Shown: positions 24,485 through 34,817 of the stretch, in pieces | Layout of the letters: each line of letters opens with the position of its first letter | Numbering within the stretch: the first letter of the stretch is position 1 | From: Lineus longissimus | Taxonomy: Eukaryota; Nemertea; Pilidiophora; Heteronemertea; Lineidae | NCBI RefSeq assembly: GCF_910592395.1 | Contig: NC_088308.1 | Coordinates: 19,669,501 to 19,733,500, forward strand | Direction of reading: 5' to 3' | Length of the DNA: 64,000 nt | Notes under the pieces: model-generated | Seen by the model: the letters and a program-made list of their open reading frames with translations, nothing else | Databases searched by the model: none | What the model was told of the DNA's origin: nothing | Program-made: the position numbers and the translations under genes

Positions 24485-26986
24485 TTAAGATTCTTCATCA
24501 TCCAATTTGGGCGCCAGGTAGTATCGGATCTTGCCAAGGTGTTCGATATCCTCGATTTCGTATTCAGCAACTGAAAACGAAAAAATCTTGGAAAATTACT
24601 TATCAGTCAATTTTTTTGGCTGCAAGCTTTGATCTGCCAGTATGTTGGATCAACCATATCTGAAAAACATACATTAGTGTAATTGCTCAGACAAGATTAG
24701 CGTTGGAACAAGTTTTCTTCATCGCTCACTGAGCTCAAAGCGAGCTGGGTCTGTTGTCATCACTGCAACTACATCACAAGAATCATTTCACAAGACACTG
24801 AGGAAAACAAGTTCAGGGCATTTGACAACATCTCTGTTGAAACTTATCTTTCGGCGTTATCTCTCTCTAAGAGTGGGCAATGAATCAGGAAATCAACCTG
24901 ACGACACAGACAACAGAAATATACCTACCCAAAGGAATAGCTGGGGCCAAATTGAGCTTCACGCGAGATGAGAGTGGAGCAGCCTTGGAAAACATGGTGA
25001 GGAAGCGCAGGGAGAAGTTGAGGTTGACGGCCTCCTTCATGACAATTTCAACTGCGTCTTTCTCCTTTACATCCATATTGGCCGTCTGCTGGAGGGTGAC
25101 TTGTCCTGAAATCAAAATGATGTATTTGCTTAGTTCTCAATACCTTTTTACAATTGAATATTCAACTGGATATTATCACAAGAGCTGCAGGAAAAGTTTG
25201 TTGCTCAGAAGAAGGTTAGCGTTGGAACAAGTTTTCTTCATCACTCACTGAGCTCAAAGCGAGCTGGGTGTTTGTCATCACTGCAACTAACTTGACCATC
25301 AGTTTTTATCCTTGAATCATTCAAGCAATCCAGGAGTTCTTCATCCACTGGCTAGGGTGATCATTGTTCTCAAAGACAATGACTGTGCTATTACCTGTTC
25401 CAAGGTCTCCACTGCACGAAAATGTGATTCCATCCTTGGCACATGTGACGATGACGGTGTCCCCAATTTGTGACAGATCTCTGCAGATTCGTCCAAACTC
25501 GCCTGATGGCATTTTCACCGTACAGCTGTAGTCTTGATCCTGGAAATTAGATATAGAGTCAGTCTTGGGGGTTTCCCAGTGAGACATGCATCAAAAATCT
25601 TTAAAAGCTGCATATGACTGGCCATGTTTATGCTTTATTGTAGGTTTTCATTCACTACTTACTGGAATCCCTAAATGTTCCTGATCCAAATCGATCAATT
25701 TCATCTCATACTTGGAAATTTTGGTAATAACTGACTTGTCATCTGAAAATATGAAAATAAACATGTATCAACTCGATCAGTTTGAGATACAACAACAGCA
25801 TTGTTTGCGAAAGTAAATTACTGGGGCCAAGCACTAAACCCACTTGACTTGCACTTGCAGATACAAAAAATATGGATATCAACCTTTTACAAATGCCGCC
25901 CTGTGCACCGGACCAAGTTGACAGCAGCAAATACAGTGAACAAGTTCAAAACACTTCTCATGGTAGGAAAACCTAGATTTTACGAGTTTGTTTGGGCCTA
26001 GACCAGTCATGATTATCACCTGGAACAAAGGGTTGTCCTTACCGTCATTTGGTGAAGGAGATTCGAATATCAACATCAACGTGTCGCCACCATTTTCGTC
26101 TGCTCTGAATGTGATGGCGTCGTTTGCTCCGGCACATTTCAGAAGTTTTAATAAACTGAAAAGAACATCACAGAAGTTAGTAGATGGTTAGTAATTTGTC
26201 CCTACGCTTCTGCTTCATTGCTTGAATGAAGAAGTGTCTTTGTCAAGTTACAACGGTATGGGCGAACTTGCGGATTCCGCCTCTCCTCTAAAAAATAGGG
26301 ATTTGTCGCTATGAATTGTTAGGCTATACATAAGTAGTGAAACTGAAAAGCTACAAAATCCTTTTACAAATCACCCATCCGCTCGAACTGCACTGGTGCA
26401 GCGATCAAATAGATTATTTTGACGAACATTACATTCTTTGGCAGACTAGTCATACGTTACACGCGGAACAATGGGTTGTCACAGTGGCTTCTGCCGTTCA
26501 GGCACTATTCGTTGGTTTCGGCCTTCTAACGAGAAATGAGTTTCGACCACCAGGCATATGACAATCCGACACTGCGCATTTTGTTTGTTAGCGCTCTGGT
26601 TCGTCGTCGAAACGGTCCAGACCAGATGTTGTATGGCCGATGGGATCAGGTAATCGTGCGAATCAAATTTAAATAGGCTACATAAGAACATGATATTACA
26701 GGACGAATCACCCACTACCCCCACCAAGCAAGGCCTGCCGGGCAACGAAAACTTACTTCTCAACTTTTACGCCGAGGGCAATATTTCTATCACATCTGTA
26801 GCTGTTGTCTGCAAAACCCTCTTTGTGGAGTTCAAGGTGCACTAAGCAGATATGCGAACTATCCATACCCTGGAGTTTGATTCCATTGGAACTACAGTCA
26901 AATATGGCATTTTCTATAATGTCTTTGTTGACTGCCTCAACAATTTTCCTCCACATACTTCCATTCTCTAATTTTGCCTCAAACAT
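24485..26986 (-). CDS. PCNA: Proliferating cell nuclear antigen (PCNA), divergent copy
   Basis: The homotrimeric sliding clamp for DNA polymerases delta and epsilon and many repair partners. Six minus-strand exons: 26986-26757, 26155-26043, 25742-25663, 25539-25395, 25105-24929 and 24570-24485. All phases fit and give 276 aa, versus 261 in most animals. It starts [10 protein letters not shown] and has MDSSH and YRCDR. The interdomain connecting loop is [12 protein letters not shown] (about residues 128-140), followed by [16 protein letters not shown] and the CAKDG motif holding the conserved ubiquitin/SUMO lysine. It ends [12 protein letters not shown]. Oddities are a longer loop before the connecting loop ([11 protein letters not shown]), two extra residues before YRCDR, an [10 protein letters not shown] insertion near the C-terminus, and many changes at usually conserved sites. 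It may be a fast-evolving sole PCNA or a second paralogue. Introns 4 and 5 each hold a snoRNA-like sequence. An E2F site lies upstream. Confidence 0.95.
24683..24768 (-). ncRNA. Box C/D snoRNA-like RNA, copy A, in PCNA intron 5
   Basis: Read on the minus strand (PCNA sense): box C GTGATGA (24763-24757), a C'-like GCGATGA, and box D CTGA (24690-24687). TTGC before box C pairs with GCAA after box D. With flanking bases the stem is 8 bp (GUAGUUGC/GCAAUUAC, one G-U pair). It is 86 nt long with a near-identical copy in the next intron upstream. A segment with ACCCAGCTCGC followed by TTTGA looks like a guide next to a weak D' box. It complements GAGCTGGGT, which I recall from a conserved 3' region of large-subunit rRNA (from memory). 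Intronic, sense-oriented placement is typical of animal C/D snoRNAs. A target-based name cannot be given. Confidence 0.8.
25201..25286 (-). ncRNA. Box C/D snoRNA-like RNA, copy B, in PCNA intron 4
   Basis: A paralogue of copy A, about 520 bp away in the adjacent intron and in the same orientation. Minus strand: box C GTGATGA (25281-25275), a perfect C' box GTGATGA, box D CTGA (25208-25205), and terminal stem GTTGC/GCAAC. The ACCCAGCTCGC guide-like segment and the C and D boxes are identical to copy A. Bases just after box C and just before box D differ, as expected if the D'-side guide is the one under selection. Confidence 0.8.
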
Positions 26987-27150
26987 GTTTGCAGGTGAAT
27001 GTCAGCGAGAAATCAATAAACACAGACAAAGAATATTTATCACAGAATCTGACTGATTAATTCGGATGAATATATCGGGTTCGTGAAGGAGGATGATGAT
27101 AGATAAACAAGAGAAATCGGCACTCGTAATTTTCTGCTGTTGTCAGCTGC

Positions 27151-27159
27151 TTTCCCGCC
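27151..27159 (+). promoter_or_regulatory. E2F-type site upstream of PCNA
   Basis: TTTCCCGCC matches the E2F consensus TTTSSCGC exactly and lies 165 nt upstream of the PCNA start codon. E2F control of PCNA at G1/S is well established in animals. That this particular site is used is inferred. Confidence 0.6.
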
Positions 27160-27670
27160 AATTGAGTCGCAATAGCGCCAGTTTTGCCAATTAGCCAAAC
27201 TCGCCCCGGTCCCTAAATTAAAAACGAGCGAAATCAGCGCCTCTAATGTCAAGATGTTCAATTAGCACGTCGGGAAAGTTCGGAGATTTCCGTGACTCCA
27301 CAAAGTTGAGAGTTCCAACAAATTTAGTCTCATAAAACCCCTTTATTCCACTGTCGTTGTGTACGGAGACAGCGTTTTGTCGCTGTCAGAGTGATATTCA
27401 AGTACTGAACCACCTTTCTATTTCTTCCTTTTTACTATTCCTTACCCTGAATTCTTATTTTGGGGCGATTGATTTTGTGATGGATGGGCTGTCTGCAGTC
27501 CTGATGATGTAGTAACTACACACTTCGACACTACACTACTAGATCATGATGAGATAGATTAGAGTCAGTGCACATACAATATACATGTAGATGCATAGCC
27601 ATGGCATAGGCCTACACAATGTCACAAGACAGACCATCTTCCAGTAAACAGACAGTCAGTGCCTAATGAC

Positions 27671-27788
27671 AACGTTGCACAATTATTGTACCGCCACTTC
27701 AGTTTTATATGATATCGCCGTTGGCATTTATCGGAATTTACGAACGCACAATCGTCTCACGGCTACCGATACAATATCGTGCAACGTT
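27671..27788. repeat. Short inverted-repeat element (MITE-like)
   Basis: AACGTTGCAC at 27671-27680 is matched inverted at 27779-27788. The imperfect arms extend over ATTGTACCG on the left and CGATACAATAT on the right. A similar sequence lies at 46532-46620, so this looks like a dispersed family. No clear target duplication was found. Confidence 0.45.
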
Positions 27789-28139
27789 ACACAACTAGAA
27801 CAGCACTTCTGCAGCACATGGCCTTATTCCAAATTGAAATATGAGGGCCTGGGAGGGGGAACAATGCAGCCTGCTCAGTCTGTCAGTGTCATTGATGATT
27901 GTAAATCAAAACACTGTCATTGATCTTGTATCATTAGTGACATCATCTAAGATTGAGTAAGAAAGAAGCCTAGAGTTCAAGAATACCGACCGTAAAGTCA
28001 AAAATCTGCATTGACTGTTTGAAGACTGGACATCATCCCATCTAATCACTTCAATTCAAGCTGTATCATCCAATTGGACATTTACAGTGTTATGTGTATA
28101 CCTTACTTTTTACACTCTTGTCTTAATTTCAGTCTGACA

Positions 28140-31100
28140 ATGGCTTTAGTGCGAGCTGCCATCCGGGGTCTGATAAATAAAGTCCCTCCATCAGGCCCAC
28201 TGAGAGTTATGAGTCTTCGTACTGGCCAGCCATCAGTGATGCGGCCATTGTTGCAGATCTCTGGGACACAGCTTTACGTCAATAAAGAGGTCATAGATAA
28301 ACAGCAAAGAAGGTGGAGAAATCGTTATGCAGGATTTGGTCATCGAACAAGACCAGCTTCAAGGAATGCGATTTATTATTTATGTTTTCTAAGTGGTGGG
28401 CTTGTTATAACCTATCTCACCAACATGTATGTATTTTTCCTAATTTGTTATCTCCACAAAAATATTAACTTCACTGTGTGTAGGATTTTATCGTACTACA
28501 CCATGAAACCTTTCATTAGTCTTTTGCGTGAGGCAAATCTGGCTTGATCTTTAGAGATAACACTGTAATAAAAAACGTTATAGCAATCTGGAGTCTATTG
28601 GAATTTGCTCATGTTTTGGAATGTGTGTCTATGTTCTCCCCTTGTGTTAACTCATGTCCGTGAATTTATTGATTATGTTTTGCAGCCCACAGTGGCTGGG
28701 GAAAAAACTGGAACCCAAAATCAGTAAAGTTGATGCAGCAACTCCTCCTGAGGCCGTGGAAAGTGAGGAAGGAACTGGAGCTGAGGAAGAAAAGAAAAAG
28801 AAGCGGAAACGCCCTGGATTCAGAGACAGACGGGTAATAGTGATTTTCAATTACCCATCCCTTTATAAAAAGAACTCTTAAAAGGACTTGTTTAATCTTG
28901 GAGAAAGTATAATTCACCCCAAAGAAACGTCTGTACTTAATATATTGACCTCGCTGTGTTCACAGGGTGCAAGGTTTTTAAAATGTATTTTTCCTTCCAG
29001 ATTATTGAATACGAAAACCGCATCAGATCTTACTCAACCCCTGACAAAATATTCCGGTATTTTGCTACACTCCAAACCAAGATTGGAGGAGAGTGGGAGG
29101 TGTTCATGACACCTGAAGATTTTGTACGTTCAATCACTCCCAGTTTGAAACAACCTGAAGGTACGTTTTATAACTTTGTTAAATAGTCCTCGACATGTGT
29201 TTCTTCTAGACAGAAATCAAATGGTACAGCAACCCTGTATTTTTTCAGGACAGCTTTTACATTTTCTAATCAGTCCAGATGACGTTACATTCTTATAATT
29301 ATGTTTAAAAACCTTTTGATTCAAATTGAGAATGTTTCTTTTCTCTCACCAATTTTAGGTCTTGGTCTCGATCAATTCAAGAAGTTTGACCCAAAGGTTA
29401 GTCTGCCTTCATTCGAACGTTTCAGAAGTTAGTGAGAAAAAACATTTTCACATTTGTTGAAAGCAATTTTGCTGAATGTAAAGGGTAGCCATAGAAGTGA
29501 AAAATAATACGCTCCGTCTCACAGCATGGATAGATGTCTTAAGTTTGCAATAGATATGAGTGTGCCTGGCTGGCTATTTTGATTTTATTTGGAAATTTAG
29601 CTGAAGCATGAATGTGATCATGATATCGCAATTAACATCCTCCGGTATGCCATTGGTCATGTATGCTGGCATCATCTATTTTTCTGCGTCTTGAAACTCT
29701 TCCCCCCAAAAGCTGCACTTGTCAGCGCAAGTCTTTACAAATCTATGATTTCAAACCTGGATATTTATTCTCACCATTCATCTGGAGTGGCACTATGGGA
29801 AAAAGAATTGAGTATGTAGTGCAGGTTCTTATCCTCTTTGCATGACATATGCTGCGTTTTTACAATTCAGGCCATCACGCCCTAATGTCTGTTCTTTCCC
29901 TGTGTAATACACGACATATACCTAAAAATCACACAATTTGAGTTCAGAGCTTGAGCCAGCTAACTACCACAACCAGTGTGACTAGTTGGCAAGAGAGTCT
30001 TTTGATTGCCCTATTATAAATAAATCCCCATCTGCTGATATCTATCTGGTAAATGGTTCATTCTGTCAACTCTATCCCTGTGTTTAGGATATCATGACGC
30101 AGGTAAGAACTAGTTCACAAGTACTAACCCAACTTACAATGTTTGCTTTTGGTTTTAGAATATAATTTTCCTAACAGTTTTAAAAGATTCAAATGCTCTT
30201 AGTCTTAACAGACATTTTAGGTTGTTTTGAATTCAATTGGTGTAAGTTTTTTTAAATGTGACAATTTAATACTCGCTGTTGTATTCTAGAAAGTACCTTC
30301 AGGTACCTACTTTTTGGCTCTTTTCTCTTTTTGGTGTGCAACTTATTCACTTTATACAGGGTGCAAAAAAATACAAGTGCTTTGTAAACCCAATATTTAC
30401 AAACTTTGCTAACAAGCCTTCTGGGAGTCCATCATCTAAGATAAAAGTTGACAGGTATTTTTTACACCCTGTACACTGCTGTAGTAGAATTAGGACTGTA
30501 GTTCATTCTGCTCTCAGAAAATTACTTGTTTGATGAGCATCTAGGCCTAGCAAGTTAGCTTGGTGGTCTTGATGCCTGGCTGACGCATGAAGGCTTGCGC
30601 TGCTTGTTATGTTCATAATGTACATAGTGGTGCATGTCGAAATAGCCTCAAGTGTGTTCATTTGGGCATTCTGGTTGGTCGATTTATACCCATCTGTTCT
30701 TTTAAAAGGAGACCCACTGGTAACTTCTTTTTTGTGATGGACTGGACTGTCTGTGGCAGGGTAACGATATTACAAGCATGCACAGTCAATTTTGCCAGAC
30801 ATCCATTCTGTGGGCTGCGGATGTCCATTTAATGTCCACTGCTTGATGTACACTGTACATGTATGTCTGGAATCTACCTCAGTCTGGGATTATGCCTCAG
30901 CCAGAACGTATATTATTTGCTAATGCTTGCCTACGTACCTGAAACTTTTTTGGGTTTCTCCAAGAAGTATTCTCACATTCTGATAAAGATGTTTTCTTGC
31001 AACTATCTCACTGATGTTCACTCTTATCTACTGGGTTTGGTGAATGTAGTTTAAAGCCGGAAATGTTTGTAGCTGTATTTGTTGCGTTTACAGTTACCCG

Positions 31101-34100
31101 TTAACATATATGGCCATGAAAAGCTAATTCTACATGTAATTTAAGTTACTATTACATGATTGTCAAAACATGTACCAAAAGATGTGCAAAAGTTAAAAAT
31201 ATTTCCGGTTTTACAATTTATCTTAGTTTTATTAAATCGCTGATGTTAACTCGCTATCTAGGTCTCACCTAATCCTGTCTCATTGCTCACTTAATTGCTG
31301 TCTACCTCACTCGGTTAAAAAAACTAATGATGTACATTTGGTTGCTCATTTGTCTATATTGAAATTACATGTAATAGTTCTTGTAAGAAAAACTTGTGTG
31401 TTGAATGTAAGGAAATATGGAGAAGGACTCTGGAGTCACTGCCAAAGGCTGCTAATTTACTGAATAACTATGTCAGTAGGGATGGATCAGTTATGGGAAA
31501 ATAGTCGGTTCTCCCTCGTAAGAGTTCAGCACTTGACAGAGTTGAGCAACATCACGAATATGACATCACACAAACTCAGTCATGACGTCTGACGTAAAAC
31601 GAAGAAATGTTGATTGTTTCCTGCATCTTGATGCAATGATTTCATGATGTCATGCGCCATTGACCATCGTCCAAGACATTTTGCATTGTGAACTTTTAAT
31701 TCATTACCAGTTTTGTGATGTAAATTTTATTTTATGACAGTTAATTTTATGTTATTTATTTTCGTTGTCCAAGGATGAACTTGATGATTGGGTAGGTTAT
31801 CTTACACTTTGCAATTTAGATAGAAAAGTAAGACTTTGGTAGGAATCACCCAAACTCCTGCTAATTGTTAAAGTTTGAACCAATGTGCTTTATGTAATCA
31901 TTAACATTCCAGCATTCTCCACAACCATTGAAAAGAGGCTTCCCACCCATTTATCCTCTGCCAGAAAAATTTCCCCTGGGACAAGTGGTTGAGTGTGTAA
32001 AGCATGACACAGAATTTTGTAATGATACCTTTATCAGATGCCTTTGTACAAAATCTCTTCAATTCGACCTGTAAAGACATATCCAGACAAAACCAATGTG
32101 CGGTTTCTTTCTGAAATTTGTGCATGAAACTTTAAAGTTTGCATGTTACTTGGTTTGAGAAGATTCTTTCAAGGGGTGGCATTTTTAACTTTGAATTGTT
32201 TGTTTGTAGACTGGGAGTCCATGGAGTAAATTTCCAGCACTGAATACCTGTGTTGGCTTCTCACAACCTATTTGATGTAGTTCACTAATGTCGGAATAGG
32301 TTTCAATCTTATAATTTTATCTTATGTCACTTCCCCCAACAATTACATGTATGATTTTAAAATAATTGGCTGAGAAATATATTTCAACCAATAGCTAATA
32401 CCAATTTTTGCTTGCCAACTAAAAAGGAACAGCAGTGGTATCATCTCTTCTCAAAGATTTTGTGTTCAGCTTTGAGGCATGGAACTGCACTCATTTATAT
32501 TGTACAAATACCCAGCACAATATTTGATGGGTATGAATATTGTTCAGCTGCCTTGGAGTCCTTTTATCATGCTTTCTATTTTGATTTTCACCTGGTAAAG
32601 CTCTCAGGTTCCTATTGGTTAGACAACCCTAAATAGATAGGTAATTCTAACGAATATCCACGTTTAACCAGTAACCACTACCATCTTGGCCTTGGGGATT
32701 ATTTCCTAACACTTCTATTTTTTGTGTACTTTCAGAAGGAGAAGCTGAGGTGTAAGAATGCTGCAGAAGACAGCATCTTCAACAAATTAGGACAGAGTGG
32801 ACTGATTTCCTTTTCTGATTACATATTTCTCTTAACGATCCTGTCAAGTAAGTTCCTTGATCAGTTTCATTGCATCTCCCGGCAAGATCATTTTGTAAAA
32901 ATCTGCTTCCTCCTGATCATATGAAAGAAATCTGAAGCTATCACAATAGCCACATTTCATCCTAAAGTACTGCAGCATAATTTGTTTGGAGTCACCAATA
33001 TAATTTTGACTACTGCATCTGAATGGCCGAATAGCCACTGGTATAATTAATCAGTGGCACTTTTGGTTGGATTGCCTTTGTGGGACAAAATAGAGTGAAA
33101 TTTCCTCAATTCGTGTTTCAGCTCCACAGCGGCAGTTTCAGATTGCATTCCGTATGTTCGACTTCAACGGAGATGGCGAGGTAGATCATGAGGAATTTGA
33201 GAAGGTGCAAATGATAATTCGATCACAGACCAGTGTGGGTCTACGCCACAGAGACCACTCTACGACAGGAAGTGTTGTGAAAGGTTTCAACTCAGCTCTC
33301 ACCACCTACTTCTTTGGCACTGATTCGTCAGGAAAACTGACGATTGATAAGTTCCTCGAGTTTCAGGCACAGCTGCAGAAGGATGTCTTGAAGTTAGAGG
33401 TAAGTTGAGTGCAACATCATTGAATGGCTTGGATCATACTATCTTCTCCTGGGTTGTGAATGCACCGGACTGCCCCTTGGCTGCAAGGAATTAACTCCAT
33501 TTCACGTTCTTATGAGTCAACGCTAAATCTATTCAGCCCCAAGGAGCCAAGTCTGGCGAAAAGGTGTGGAAGTGCAATCTGATACCGTCGGCTTTCAATT
33601 CATGCTGCTTGATTTGAAAACTGATCTTCAAATTTCTTTCCAGTTTGATCGCTTCGAGCCTGAGGATGGCAAAATCAAAGAGACTGAGTTGGCCGAGGCA
33701 CTGATCACGTATTCTGGTTTCACTGATGTCAAGAGGACCAAGATGTTGAAGAGAGTCAAGAGAAAGTTTAAGGAAGATCCAAAGGTAACTGCCTCCAGGT
33801 CTAAATATTATTTGTTATTTGCATAAGGTTATACTGCCTTTCATCAAAATTTCTACTTGGTTACAGGTATGGCCCTGCAGTTAACCAGGATATCTCTTTG
33901 TGTGAAATTCTCGGAGTTTTGATATGGTTGTTTATGGTTAAAATTGACATGGTCTACCATAGAGCAGCGGAGATGATGCATCAATACGTTTGGATATATA
34001 ACTTCATTTGTATGTTTCTTGGAACTTTCCTAAGTAAATGATGATTATTGTGTTTTCAGGGACTTGACTTTGAGGAGTATCTGAACTTCTTCCGCTTCTT

Positions 34101-34817
34101 GAAGCACATCAATGATGTGGACACGGCCCTTACTTTCTATCACGTGGCTGGAGCTTCTATCGACCAGGGTAAATATCCAGTGATTCCAACTTCACCCCTC
34201 AGAAAAGTTGTCTATGAAATTGGATGCAAATGTACATTTAAATGGTCTGAAAAATGAATGTATGATACCAATTGCAGTCTGCAGTTTATTAAACCCTTTG
34301 TAATCTTATTTTTCAGCCACACTAAAACATGTAGCGAAGACCGTGGCTCACATCACGTTGAGTGACCATGTTGTTGATGTTGTCTTCACTCTCTTTGATG
34401 AAAATGGTAAGTCATACATTTGTAATTTGATTCGACATCATATAAATATTGCATATATATTACATGCCAAATGTGGCCCCAATGGGATGCAATGTCATCC
34501 GAAGCTTTGCAAGTGTTTCATTTTCACAAATTTCGTATTTGGGTTCATCATTAGAATATCAACCGCTTCACTGCCTTCTAACATCCCAGTAATTGCCCGT
34601 GCCAAATGCATTACGAGATAATTGAAAGTGTCTGAAATGCCCTAATCACTTTACCATTACAGAGGACGGTGAGCTGAGTAACAAGGAGTTTGTTTCGGTG
34701 ATGAAGCACAGATTGATGCGAGGCCTGGAGAAACCAAAGGACACTGGTTTGTGGAAGCTTGTCGGTGCAATGTGGAAGTGTGCAAAATCTCAGACTCCAA
34801 CATTTTCGGAATCGTAG
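28140..34817 (+). CDS. MICU1: Calcium uptake protein 1, mitochondrial (MICU1), EF-hand gatekeeper of the MCU uniporter
   Basis: A calcium-sensing regulator of the mitochondrial calcium uniporter, facing the intermembrane space. Coding exons: 28140-28426, 28686-28833, 29001-29160, 29359-29396, microexons 30088-30102 and 31774-31791, then 32736-32847, 33122-33399, 33644-33784, 34060-34168, 34317-34406 and 34663-34817. Without microexons it encodes 505 aa; with both, 516. The N-terminus is basic and acid-poor, like a mitochondrial presequence, followed by a hydrophobic segment (about residues 77-95) and a polybasic [43 protein letters not shown] and INDVDTA are family hallmarks. Two canonical EF-hands remain: [12 protein letters not shown] and, across the last intron, [12 protein letters not shown]. 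The C-terminal cysteine (AMWKCA) used for MICU dimer disulfides is kept. The gene diverges from PCNA. Confidence 0.95.
30088..30102 (+). other. MICU1 candidate microexon 1 (15 nt, DIMTQ)
   Basis: TTTAG, then 15 nt, then a GTAAGA donor. Both neighbouring junctions are phase 0, so inclusion adds exactly DIMTQ between FDPK and KEKLR. No stop is introduced. It is probably alternative, because flanking exons also join cleanly without it. Confidence 0.55.
30357..30471. mobile_element. Tc1/mariner-type MITE in a MICU1 intron
   Basis: The ends CAGGGTGCAAAAAAATAC and, inverted, CAGGGTGTAAAAAATACC are flanked on both sides by the dinucleotide TA (30355-30356 and 30472-30473). That target and the CAGGGTG termini are typical of Tc1/mariner non-autonomous elements. 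It is 115 bp long with no coding capacity. Confidence 0.75.
31774..31791 (+). other. MICU1 candidate microexon 2 (18 nt, DELDDW)
   Basis: CCAAG, then 18 nt, then a GTAGGT donor. It is phase 0 on both sides, adding DELDDW at the same protein position as microexon 1. A T-rich tract precedes the acceptor. It may be mutually exclusive with microexon 1 or combined with it. Confidence 0.5.

Larger units (their letters stand above)
26990..28132. other. Divergent promoter region between PCNA and MICU1
   Basis: Head-to-head gap between the PCNA start (minus) and the first coding exon of MICU1 (plus). The MICU1 coding exon opens with an acceptor (ATTTCAG ending at 28132), so a 5' UTR exon must lie upstream in this gap, but I could not place it. 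It contains the E2F site and an inverted-repeat element at 27671-27788. Confidence 0.5.

Noticed and set aside
24682-25289. Direct repeats in PCNA introns read as a transposon pair
   Set aside because: There are no terminal inverted repeats or target duplications, and the similarity stops at the predicted snoRNA stems.
32211-32227. A possible third MICU1 microexon after TTTGTAG
   Set aside because: The segment is followed by TAAA, not a GT or GC donor, and runs into an in-frame stop.
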